NCBI GenBank assembly: GCA_001299455.1 | Contig: CYUK01000003.1 | Coordinates: 682,001 to 746,000 of the forward strand | Source of the DNA: Clostridiales bacterium SIT11 | Lineage (GTDB): Bacteria > Bacillota > Clostridia > Tissierellales > Peptoniphilaceae | Direction: 5' to 3' | DNA length: 64,000 nt | Shown here: positions 54,493 to 61,105 of the stretch, one piece after another | Position numbering within the stretch: position 1 is the stretch's first letter | How the letters are laid out: every line of letters starts with the position of its first letter | The notes under the pieces: model-generated | Database searches by the model: none | Told to the model about the DNA's origin: nothing | Seen by the model: the letters and a program-made list of their open reading frames with translations, nothing else | Translations under genes and position numbers: made by a program

Positions 54493-54532
54493 TTGTTTTC
54501 ATGGGAAAAATCACTCATTCACGTGTACTTTC

Positions 54533-54565
54533 GGGGATATAGGTTTGGCCTATGTCCCCTTTTTT
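54533..54565 (+). terminator. Attenuator terminator in the cysK leader
   Basis: GGGGA-ATAGG pairs with CCTAT-TCCCC (single mismatch inside), then six Us (54560-54565). It ends 22 bases before the cysK ATG, so it must be bypassed for cysK expression. Confidence 0.8.
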
Positions 54566-54587
54566 ATTGACCGAAAGAGAGGAAAAA

Positions 54588-55475
54588 ATGACAAAAATTT
54601 TAGAAACTATTGGAAAAACCCCCCTGGTCCAACTTCAATCCATTGGAGACGGACAAATTTATGTAAAGGTTGAAAAGACCAATCCTGCTGGGTCTATTAA
54701 AGACCGGCCAGCCTACCAAATGATTCAAGCTGCCCTGGAAGACGGGTCCTTGAAAAAGGGGATGACCATTTTAGAACCCACCTCAGGGAATATGGGGATT
54801 GCCCTAGCCCTTATTGGGAAAAACTTGGGCTTTGATGTTGTCTTAGTCATGCCTGGGTCTATGTCCATTGAACGGAGAAAGTTAATGGAAGCCTACGGGG
54901 CAAAAATCGTCTTAACTGGAGAAGGTGGCATGCAGGCCGCTGCCGACAAGGCCAAGGAACTTTTTGCCCAAGGAGGCTACTTTATGCCGGGGCAATTTGA
55001 CAATCCGGAAAATGTCCGGGCCCATGAGCTCCACACCGGACCGGAAATTTACGAAGAATTAAAAGATATCAAGGGCTTTGTGGCAGGGATCGGCACAGGA
55101 GGCACCGTCACCGGTGTGGGCCATTACCTGAAAAAACAAGACCCCTCCATCCAAATTTGGGGCCTAGAACCGGAAGAATCCCCCTTACTTTCCCAAGGAA
55201 AGGCTGGGGGCCATCAAATCCAAGGAATTGGAGCCAACTTTGTCCCCTCTATCCTAGATAAGGATGTCCTGGACAAGGTCACCACCGTCAAGGGAGAGGA
55301 CGCCATTCAAATGGCCCGCCGCCTGGCCAGGGAAGAAGGCCTCTTTGTTGGGATTTCTTCCGGAGCCAATGTGGTGGCTGCTTTAGAACTCCAAAAACAA
55401 GTGGGGGGACCTGTGGTCACTGTTCTTCCAGATACTGGAGAACGCTACTTGTCCACAGCCCTTGTGGAAGAATGA
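54588..55475 (+). CDS. cysK: Cysteine synthase (O-acetylserine sulfhydrylase)
   Basis: A PLP enzyme that makes cysteine from O-acetylserine and sulfide. I start at ATG 54588, five bases after AGAGGA, giving 295 residues ([16 protein letters not shown]). The PLP lysine is K38 in [11 protein letters not shown]. The usual TSGNTG loop reads TSGNMG, and [10 protein letters not shown] binds the phosphate. The family also contains CysM and cystathionine synthase types. It overlaps cysE by four bases, so both enzymes of the pathway are coupled and share the leader. Confidence 0.93.
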   Translation: MTKILETIGKTPLVQLQSIGDGQIYVKVEKTNPAGSIKDRPAYQMIQAALEDGSLKKGMTILEPTSGNMGIALALIGKNLGFDVVLVMPGSMSIERRKLMEAYGAKIVLTGEGGMQAAADKAKELFAQGGYFMPGQFDNPENVRAHELHTGPEIYEELKDIKGFVAGIGTGGTVTGVGHYLKKQDPSIQIWGLEPEESPLLSQGKAGGHQIQGIGANFVPSILDKDVLDKVTTVKGEDAIQMARRLAREEGLFVGISSGANVVAALELQKQVGGPVVTVLPDTGERYLSTALVEE

Positions 55476-55993
55476 CCTCCCCCTTTAAGCGTCTAAGGGA
55501 CTACGGACGCTATATCTACGCCATGGACCCGGCTTGCAAGTCCACCTTTGAAGCCATCTTCCTCTATCCCGTGGTCCGGGCCATGGTCTCCCACCGCCTG
55601 GCTCATTATTTTTACAAGAAGGGCCACACCACCCTGGCCCGGTTTATCTCCCAAAGGTCCCGGAAAAAAACCGGCATTGAAATTCATCCCGGGGCAGAAA
55701 TCGGCCACTTTCTCTTTATTGACCACGGCATGGGGGTGGTCATTGGAGAAACGGCCCAAGTCGGGGACCGGGTCCATATCTACCATAACGTCACCCTGGG
55801 AGGTACGGGCAACGAAAAAAATAAAAAACGCCATCCCAGCGTAGGCAATGACGTCATTATTGGGACCGGAGCCACCGTGCTGGGTCCCGTCCATATTGGG
55901 GATGGGGCCAAGATCGGCGCCAACGCCGTGGTCCTCCAGGACATTGGCCCGGGACATACAGCCGTGGGCATTCCGGCAAAAATTGTCCACTAA
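55472..55993 (+). CDS. cysE: Serine O-acetyltransferase (short form)
   Basis: It acetylates serine with acetyl-CoA, giving the CysK substrate. The left-handed beta-helix repeats ([26 protein letters not shown], then [14 protein letters not shown]) and the C-terminal VPAK-like GIPAKIVH end are visible. At 173 residues it is the short form without the long N-terminal helical domain. The start overlaps the cysK stop (ATGA). Confidence 0.93.
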   Translation: MTSPFKRLRDYGRYIYAMDPACKSTFEAIFLYPVVRAMVSHRLAHYFYKKGHTTLARFISQRSRKKTGIEIHPGAEIGHFLFIDHGMGVVIGETAQVGDRVHIYHNVTLGGTGNEKNKKRHPSVGNDVIIGTGATVLGPVHIGDGAKIGANAVVLQDIGPGHTAVGIPAKIVH

Positions 55994-56027
55994 AATTTTT
56001 AAATCCCCTAAAGATTTCTCAATTATT

Positions 56028-56050
56028 AAGGACTCTCAGGAGTCCTTTTT
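56028..56050 (+). terminator. Terminator of cysK-cysE
   Basis: AAGGACTC, loop TCAG, GAGTCCTT and Us. It overlaps the 3' end of the converging flavoprotein gene. Confidence 0.8.
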
Positions 56051-57244
56051 GATTGCCTTAAAGGCCGATAGGGCCGTGGACCAGGCCCATTGGAGGTTGT
56101 AGCCTCCACAATCTCCGTCTACATCTAAGAGCTCCCCTAAAATATAGAGGCCGGGATGATTTTTCACCTCCAGGTTGGTTTTGATTTGGGACGTATCCAC
56201 ACCCCCGATGGTCACCTGGGCCTGGTCATAGGACAGGTGGCCGGACATAGGCATAGTATAAGCAGAAAGCAAGGTCCAAAGCCTTCTTAAATCCTGGTAG
56301 TCCAAGTTTTCCAAGAGCGTTTCCCTCTTGACCTGGAGGGTCTTGGCCACCAGGTGAATAAACTTTTTGTGGACCAGACCTTGGAGGAAGTCCTCCAGGC
56401 TCTTGTGAAAGTGCTGGTAGGTTTTTTCCTCTACATAGTCATAGGTTTCCTGAAAATTTGTCACCCCGTTTAAAAGAGAAAAGCGAAAATCCACCTTGCT
56501 CCCGGCCCTATAGCTGGAGATGGCCTGACGGGAGGTATCTAAAATTGGCGGCCCCGACAGGCCGTACTTGGTGATTAAAATTTCCCCCTGGTAGCTAGAC
56601 TGAAGCTTTCCATCCACTAAAAGGTCCAGCCGGCCATCAATTTTGACCCCGGCCAAGTGCTTTAAAAAGGGGTCTTCTGTCTTCACCTGGACAATGCCGG
56701 GGAAAATATCTGTCAGCTTTAACCCTAAAGACCTGGCCAGGTCGTAGCCTTGGCCCCGGGACCCGGAAGCCGGCATGGCCCTGCCTCCACAGGCCAGGAC
56801 CACCTGGTCAAAAAAATACCTCTCCCCGGCCTGGTCTTCCAGGTCATAGCCTACCTTTGTTTTCCTTATTTTACAAATTTCCCTGTCCGTTAAAAGAGTA
56901 TTCCTTTCCTCGGCCCCCTTCCGAAGGACGTTCACCACAGACGAAGCCTGGAGAGTCCGAGGGTAGTAGCGGCCCCTTTCCTCTGTTAAAAGGTCCAGAC
57001 CTAGGGCAGAAAAAATCGCCAGAACCTCCTCCTGGCTGGCCCTTTGAAAAACTCCCTGAATAAAATCTGGATCCCCATGATAATGACCAAGGTCCATATC
57101 CAGGTTGGAAAGATTACACCGGCCATTCCCTGTGGCCAGGAGTTTTTTTCCAACCCGGTCCCTGCCTTCAAAAAGCGTCGCTCCCTCTATGAGATTTCCT
57201 AAAAATAAACCAGCGGCCCCGCCGCCAACAATTCCTACAGTCAT
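56036..57244 (-). CDS. BaiN/HI0933-like FAD-dependent oxidoreductase
   Basis: The 402-residue flavoprotein has the N-terminal FAD motif GIVGGGAAGLFLG, the KKLLATGNGRCNLSN family motif and a C-terminal ILGELLDVDGDCGGYNLQWAWSTG-like segment (here ending AWSTALSAF). The physiological substrate of this widespread family is uncertain; one clostridial member works in bile acid dehydroxylation. It stands alone, with a promoter overlapping that of pepT. Confidence 0.88.
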   Translation of the reverse strand: MTVGIVGGGAAGLFLGNLIEGATLFEGRDRVGKKLLATGNGRCNLSNLDMDLGHYHGDPDFIQGVFQRASQEEVLAIFSALGLDLLTEERGRYYPRTLQASSVVNVLRKGAEERNTLLTDREICKIRKTKVGYDLEDQAGERYFFDQVVLACGGRAMPASGSRGQGYDLARSLGLKLTDIFPGIVQVKTEDPFLKHLAGVKIDGRLDLLVDGKLQSSYQGEILITKYGLSGPPILDTSRQAISSYRAGSKVDFRFSLLNGVTNFQETYDYVEEKTYQHFHKSLEDFLQGLVHKKFIHLVAKTLQVKRETLLENLDYQDLRRLWTLLSAYTMPMSGHLSYDQAQVTIGGVDTSQIKTNLEVKNHPGLYILGELLDVDGDCGGYNLQWAWSTALSAFKAIKKDS

Positions 57245-57261
57245 AGCTCCTCCTTTCCTCC

Positions 57262-57291
57262 AGTATACTTGAAGAGTCTTCCCCCTTTCAA
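57262..57291 (-). promoter_or_regulatory. Promoter of the flavoprotein gene
   Basis: Minus strand TTGAAA (57286-57291), 18 bases, TATACT (57262-57267). Confidence 0.6.
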
Positions 57292-57292
57292 C

Positions 57293-57321
57293 TTGTATTT
57301 TTAGAAATTACCTTTTACAAT
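57293..57321 (+). promoter_or_regulatory. Promoter of pepT
   Basis: TTGTAT (57293-57298), 17 bases, TACAAT (57316-57321), followed by GGAAAGGAG before the ATG. Confidence 0.6.
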
Positions 57322-57344
57322 AGAAGAAAAGGAAAGGAGTCACT

Positions 57345-58553
57345 ATGTTAAAAGAACGTTTCTTATCTTATGTAAAAATCCACACCACATCCTCTGAAGA
57401 GTCTTCCGACTCTCCCTCTACAAAAAGGCAATTTGACCTGGCCCATCTCTTGGAAAAAGAATTACAGGACCTAGGCCTGGAAGGCGTCCAAGTCTCTGAC
57501 CAATGCATTGTTACAGGCCTCCTTCCAGGGACCACTTCTGAAACCCTGGGCCTCCTTGCCCATATGGACACCTCCCCTGACTACTCGGGAGAAAATGTCA
57601 AGCCCCAAGTCATTGAAAATTATGACGGCGGCCCCGTTCCCTTAAAGGGCGCCGGAATTACCATGGACCCCAAGGACTTTCCTGACCTGGAAGGCTTAAA
57701 GGGAAAAACCCTCATTACCACAGACGGCACCACCCTTCTGGGGGCTGACGACAAGGCCGGCGTGGCCGAAATCATGGAAGTTTTGGCCTATTTTGTAGAC
57801 CACAAGGACATCCCCAGACCCAGTATCAAGGTCGCCTTTACCCCTGACGAAGAAGTAGGCCGGGGAACCGACGCCTTTGATGTCAAAGAATTCGGAGCAG
57901 ACTATGCCCTGACCCTGGACGGCGGTCCTTTGGGAGAATTTTCCATTGAAAACTTCAATGCCGCCTCGGCCACCATCACCATTGAAGGCCGGAATATCCA
58001 CCCGGGATCTGCTAAAAACCAAATGATCAACGCCCTGGACATTGCCGCCGACCTCCACATGGCCCTTCCTGTGGAAAAGCGCCCCCAACACACAGAAGAC
58101 CGGGAGGGCTTTATCCACCTCCATGGCTTTACAGGCAAGGTCGAAGAAGCCAGTCTTTTCTATATTTTACGGGACCATGACAAGGAAAAATTCCAGGCCC
58201 AAAAAGACCTCTTGGCCTCCCTGGTAGACTATATGAAGGAAAAATACCAAACCCCCATCCACCTGGACATCCAAGACTCCTATTATAATATGAAGGAAAA
58301 AATGGCCCCTGTAGACTTCTTAATTGAAGAAACCCTGTCCGCCATGAAGGAAAATGACGTAGAACCATTAGTCATCCCCATTCGAGGAGGCACCGACGGC
58401 GCCCAACTTTCCTACAAGGGTCTCCCCTGCCCCAACCTCTTTACCGGAGGCCACCACTACCACGGTCGCTATGAATGCGTCGCCCTGGAAGATATGGAAA
58501 AAGCCGTGGATATTGTCATTTCCTTGGTGAAAAGATTAGGGGAAAGGAAGTAG
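57345..58553 (+). CDS. pepT: Peptidase T (tripeptide aminopeptidase)
   Basis: A zinc M20 aminopeptidase that removes the first residue of tripeptides in the cytoplasm. Metal and catalytic motifs are LLAHMDTSPDYSG, LGADDKAGVAEIM, PDEEVGRG and the late GGHHYHGRYE. At 402 residues it is complete. Its TAG stop lies inside a GTAGAGGCGAC sequence that looks like half of a REP element, so the repeat cluster begins exactly at the gene end. Confidence 0.95.
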   Translation: MLKERFLSYVKIHTTSSEESSDSPSTKRQFDLAHLLEKELQDLGLEGVQVSDQCIVTGLLPGTTSETLGLLAHMDTSPDYSGENVKPQVIENYDGGPVPLKGAGITMDPKDFPDLEGLKGKTLITTDGTTLLGADDKAGVAEIMEVLAYFVDHKDIPRPSIKVAFTPDEEVGRGTDAFDVKEFGADYALTLDGGPLGEFSIENFNAASATITIEGRNIHPGSAKNQMINALDIAADLHMALPVEKRPQHTEDREGFIHLHGFTGKVEEASLFYILRDHDKEKFQAQKDLLASLVDYMKEKYQTPIHLDIQDSYYNMKEKMAPVDFLIEETLSAMKENDVEPLVIPIRGGTDGAQLSYKGLPCPNLFTGGHHYHGRYECVALEDMEKAVDIVISLVKRLGERK

Positions 58554-58561
58554 AGGCGACT

Positions 58562-58585
58562 CGGGCCTGACCAGCAGGCCCCTAC
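58562..58585 (-). repeat. REP hairpin, stem allele C
   Basis: Minus strand: GTAG, GGGCCTG, loop CTGGT, CAGGCCC, G. It faces the plus-strand REP at 58601 across a 15-base linker. Confidence 0.85.
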
Positions 58586-58600
58586 GTTGGATATTCTCAA

Positions 58601-58624
58601 GTAGGGGCGACTTCATGTCGCCCG
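58601..58624 (+). repeat. REP hairpin, stem allele A
   Basis: GTAG, GGGCGAC, loop TTCAT, GTCGCCC, G. Confidence 0.9.
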
Positions 58625-58700
58625 AAGGGTTGAGAATGAAATTTTATTACGGATGTTTTTTATAAAACCTACTATATTCTTCTTATCTATATATTCTTTT

Positions 58701-58881
58701 TTACCTAGGAGGGGCCTAGGGGCTAACGATGCCCCTTGCCCCTCCTAAAACCTCCCCATCCACCCTAACTTACTGGATGTATGAAATAAGCCGAGGCCCT
58801 AAAAATTTCGAACTCACTTCGCTCAAACAGCGAAATTTTCTTCACGGGCCTCGTCTTATTTCCTTCATTTTCTAATTTTCC
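58701..58881. repeat. Composite cruciform element, copy 1
   Basis: Two parts. First, AGGAGGGGC...GCCCCTCCT with an inner GGGGC/GCCCC (58707-58746). Then a large inverted repeat whose arms are GAAATAAG-x-CGAGGCCC and GGGCCTCG-x-CTTATTTC (about 58782-58863), with inner AAATTTCG/CGAAATTT. A second copy is at 60013-60194. The gap 58625-58700 between REP and this element shows no gene. Confidence 0.8.
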
Positions 58882-58906
58882 CAGAACCTACATCGTATAT
58901 TCTCAA

Positions 58907-58930
58907 GTAGGGGCGACCTAGTGTCGCCCG
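58907..58930 (+). repeat. REP hairpin, stem allele A
   Basis: GTAG, GGGCGAC, loop CTAGT, GTCGCCC, G. Its expected left partner is reduced to CCTAC at 58887-58891, with the linker intact. Confidence 0.9.
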
Positions 58931-58937
58931 ATTGTGG

Positions 58938-58957
58938 GTTGATTGGGTAAAATCAAC
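58938..58957. repeat. Spacer hairpin between REP units
   Basis: GTTGATT, six bases, AATCAAC. The same unit occurs at 60225-60244 and, with changes, at 6476-6495 and 6651-6670. Confidence 0.7.
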
Positions 58958-58997
58958 GGTCTTGTCACTCATTGCTACATTTTCATTCTTGGTTCTT

Positions 58998-59021
58998 CGG
59001 GCTGCACAAGGCAGCCCCTAC
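58998..59021 (-). repeat. REP hairpin, stem allele B
   Basis: Minus strand: GTAG, GGGCTGC, loop CTTGT, GCAGCCC, G. Confidence 0.9.
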
Positions 59022-59036
59022 ATCGGATATTCCCAG

Positions 59037-59060
59037 GTAGGGGCGACTTAATGTCGCCCG
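59037..59060 (+). repeat. REP hairpin, stem allele A
   Basis: GTAG, GGGCGAC, loop TTAAT, GTCGCCC, G. It lies 36 bases beyond the stop of the transposase gene. Confidence 0.9.
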
Positions 59061-59095
59061 ACTGTGGATTGGTTTCATTCTGTTTCCACTAACTT

Positions 59096-59578
59096 CTATT
59101 CCCTGTCTTTCTTTTTCCACTCTTCTTGTAATAATTTTAATTTCAATGGATTTTCCCGAATATATTTACGAACTTGGTAGGCTTCTTCTTCACTTCGTAA
59201 AACTCGCTCATAAAATCCTTTTTGCCAAACTTTGTCTTCAAAGGGTGGAAGTTTTCCCTCTTTCACTTTTTTTATGTAATGAATGGTTGTGATTCCTTTA
59301 AACCATTGGAGTATCTGGGAAATGGACTGTCTCTCCTCTAAGGGGTCTTCTCCTTCCAAACCCAGGATACAATGAATATGATTGGGCATGGTGATTTCTT
59401 CGACAACACGGCAATAGGGATACTTGCTTTCCAGCAATTTATAGGTTTCGGAAATCAAGGGCTTGGCTTCTTCTGTAAATATTTTTTGCCGGTTATGGGT
59501 AGATATGGTTATGAAGTATAGGCCATTTTGCCGATAATCATAGTTTTTTAACCGGATATTTTTTCTTTTTGGCTCCAT
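59096..59578 (-). CDS. REP-associated tyrosine transposase (RAYT, Y1/HUH family)
   Basis: The 160-residue protein belongs to the IS200-like Y1 transposases. The HUH motif is H67-I-H69 in MPNHIHCILGL. The C-terminal part has the RAYT pattern GFYERVLRSEEE followed by VRKYIRENPLK; Tyr123 and Tyr139 are the candidates for the catalytic tyrosine. A site AAGGAGGCC precedes the ATG. No IS ends or second ORF are seen. REP hairpins with the GTAG guide lie on both sides (59037 and 59714 nearest), as expected for a domesticated single-copy RAYT acting on REPs elsewhere. Confidence 0.92.
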   Translation of the reverse strand: MEPKRKNIRLKNYDYRQNGLYFITISTHNRQKIFTEEAKPLISETYKLLESKYPYCRVVEEITMPNHIHCILGLEGEDPLEERQSISQILQWFKGITTIHYIKKVKEGKLPPFEDKVWQKGFYERVLRSEEEAYQVRKYIRENPLKLKLLQEEWKKKDRE

Positions 59579-59713
59579 TGTGGCCTCCTTATTGGTGCTT
59601 TGCTATTATTTTATCATAAATGTTTTGTTGGTGGATTTATTGGGATTATTTTCTTTTATTGGCTTATGTTGGCTATTGTTAGTTTTTCTCTTCTTGGTCC
59701 TTCGGGCTAGAAA

Positions 59714-59740
59714 GTAGGGGCTACGTTGAAGCCCTAGCCC
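59714..59740 (+). repeat. REP hairpin, stem allele D
   Basis: GTAG, GGGCTACG, seven-base loop, CCTAGCCC with one mismatch in the stem. Downstream AAAATCTTTGATTT as at 6735. Confidence 0.75.
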
Positions 59741-59758
59741 AAAATCTTTGATTTTTCT

Positions 59759-59782
59759 GTAGGGGCGACCTCGTGTCGCCCG
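59759..59782 (+). repeat. REP hairpin, stem allele A
   Basis: GTAG, GGGCGAC, loop CTCGT, GTCGCCC, G. Confidence 0.9.
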
Positions 59783-59847
59783 TTGTGTATTAAGTTTATT
59801 TCTATCGACTCTTGTGGCTCATTGCTAGATTTTCATTCTTGGTTCTT

Positions 59848-59871
59848 CGGGCTGCACAAGGCAGCCCCTAC
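59848..59871 (-). repeat. REP hairpin, stem allele B
   Basis: Minus strand: GTAG, GGGCTGC, loop CTTGT, GCAGCCC, G. Confidence 0.9.
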
Positions 59872-59898
59872 ATCGGATATTCCCCCGTTGCAGATTTT

Positions 59899-59922
59899 GT
59901 AGGGGCGACCTCGTGTCGCCCG
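59899..59922 (+). repeat. REP hairpin, stem allele A
   Basis: GTAG, GGGCGAC, loop CTCGT, GTCGCCC, G. The 59923-60012 stretch after it is AT-rich without features. Confidence 0.9.
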
Positions 59923-60012
59923 AAGGACTTTTATAAGAAAATATTTCGACCAATAATATATTATATAAAGAAAATATCTGTTATTTACCTTTCTAATACA
60001 TACTCTTTCCCC

Positions 60013-60194
60013 TTTACCTAGGAGGGGCCTAGGGGCTAACGATGCCCCTTGCCCCTCCTAGGACCTCCCCTTCCACCCAGACTCACTGAAAGTAGGAAAT
60101 GCGCCCAGGGCCTAAAAATTTCGAACTCGCTAACGCTCAGACAGCGAAATTTTTTCACGGCCCTGGTCTTATTTCCTTCATTTTCTAATTTTTC
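60013..60194. repeat. Composite cruciform element, copy 2
   Basis: The first palindrome (60020-60059) is identical to copy 1. In the second part the GC arms are CCAGGGCC and GGCCCTGG instead of CGAGGCCC and GGGCCTCG, so pairing is kept although both arms differ from copy 1. AAATTTCG/CGAAATTT is shared. Confidence 0.8.
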
Positions 60195-60224
60195 TGCCCT
60201 ACATCGGATATTTCCCCGTTGGGG

Positions 60225-60244
60225 GTTGATTGGGAAAAATCAAC
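60225..60244. repeat. Spacer hairpin between REP units
   Basis: GTTGATT, six bases, AATCAAC, as at 58938-58957. It is preceded by CCCTAC and the linker, but the expected allele A hairpin is missing. Confidence 0.7.
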
Positions 60245-60284
60245 GATCTTGTCGCTCATTGTTACATTTCCATTCTTAGTTCTT

Positions 60285-60308
60285 CGGGCCTGACTAGCAG
60301 GCCCCTAC
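60285..60308 (-). repeat. REP hairpin, stem allele C
   Basis: Minus strand: GTAG, GGGCCTG, loop CTAGT, CAGGCCC, G. Confidence 0.85.
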
Positions 60309-60335
60309 TTTGGATATTTCTCCGTTTCAGACCCC

Positions 60336-60359
60336 GTAGGGGCGACCTCGTGTCGCCCG
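60336..60359 (+). repeat. REP hairpin, stem allele A
   Basis: GTAG, GGGCGAC, loop CTCGT, GTCGCCC, G. Confidence 0.9.
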
Positions 60360-60374
60360 GAGGCAGAATCACTC

Positions 60375-60400
60375 GTAGGAGCATCTTTAAAGCCTAGCCC
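60375..60400 (+). repeat. Degenerate REP, allele D-like
   Basis: GTAG followed by GAGC and ending GCCTAGCCC, with the AAAAC-x-TTGATT downstream sequence typical of allele D. The stem is no longer intact. Confidence 0.5.
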
Positions 60401-60477
60401 AAAACCGTTGATTCAAAAGAAAGTATAATGCACCCATACCCAAGCCCTACACGTTTTCAAAAAACTTTGAAGACATT

Positions 60478-61041
60478 CTAAATCTTTTTTATATTTTTCC
60501 ATTCACCCTTTTCATTAGATAAACGGTCTTGAATGTAATTTTTTAAAAGATAAGTACTTAAAAATACAGCTTCATAGGAATCCTCTATTCTTTTCTTCAC
60601 TTTTTTTGTCTTTTCGTCATCTAGGCCTTGATCCAAGCCCTCAAAGCCCTTATGCCCTCTAGAATTTTTAAACCTTCGTAACTCAGCTGCCAACAAACTT
60701 GTCTTTTTATTCAAACCTAAAGCCCTTATAAATTCTTTATCTTCTTTATTAAAAACCATGACTTTAATCATCATGTTTTCATTGACAAAGTCCGCCACAC
60801 TTTCTAGAAATAAAAAGTAATCTTGATCACGAAGGGCATCTATCTTCCATAGCTCTTCAAACAATCTTTGACTCAAAGCATAGTCTTCCTTTAAAATATA
60901 AAATTCTCGCTCTTGGTCCTTGCTCTTTTGAATTTGCCAATGCGTTAAGATCCAAGCGGATAAAAGGGTAATTATCGACCCCAAAAAACCACCAAAGTCA
61001 AAAGACAATCCTCCTACTATTCCTTGTATGCTCTTTTCCAT
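60478..61041 (-). CDS. Hypothetical membrane-anchored protein
   Basis: The 187-residue protein has one hydrophobic segment (about residues 10-34, FGGFLGSIITLLSAWILTHW) and a long charged helical part behind it. I recognise no family. Its N-terminus resembles small anchored proteins of unknown role. It lies between the repeat cluster and the S-layer gene terminator; a GGAGGAAGG site precedes the ATG. Confidence 0.7.
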   Translation of the reverse strand: MEKSIQGIVGGLSFDFGGFLGSIITLLSAWILTHWQIQKSKDQEREFYILKEDYALSQRLFEELWKIDALRDQDYFLFLESVADFVNENMMIKVMVFNKEDKEFIRALGLNKKTSLLAAELRRFKNSRGHKGFEGLDQGLDDEKTKKVKKRIEDSYEAVFLSTYLLKNYIQDRLSNEKGEWKNIKKI

Positions 61042-61064
61042 CCTTCCTCCTTAAACTATTGCAC

Positions 61065-61094
61065 AAAAAAAGAACCCCGGAGGGTTCTTTTTTT
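61065..61094 (-). terminator. Terminator of the S-layer gene
   Basis: AGAACCC, loop CGGA, GGGTTCT with A and T runs of six or more on both sides. It can work in both directions. Confidence 0.85.
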
Positions 61095-61105
61095 AAGACA
61101 AAGTC

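Noticed and set aside
54276-54518. Minus-strand 80-codon frame antisense to the cysK leader
   Set aside because: It overlaps the promoter, leader peptide and hairpin on the other strand, has no ribosome site and no protein-like pattern.
54340-54587. T-box or SAM riboswitch upstream of cysK
   Set aside because: The T-box core GGGTGGTACCGCG is absent and no S-box pattern was seen; the Cys-codon leader explains the terminator better.
59812-60021. Plus-strand reading frame across the REPs
   Set aside because: It is made of repeat and linker sequence; its composition and lack of a ribosome site do not support a gene. The same holds for 6483-6665 on the minus strand, 60049-60279 and 63714-63929.
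58562-60359. CRISPR array
   Set aside because: The 24-base hairpins occur in both orientations, at irregular distances, and the sequences between them are conserved, not unique spacers. No cas gene is present.
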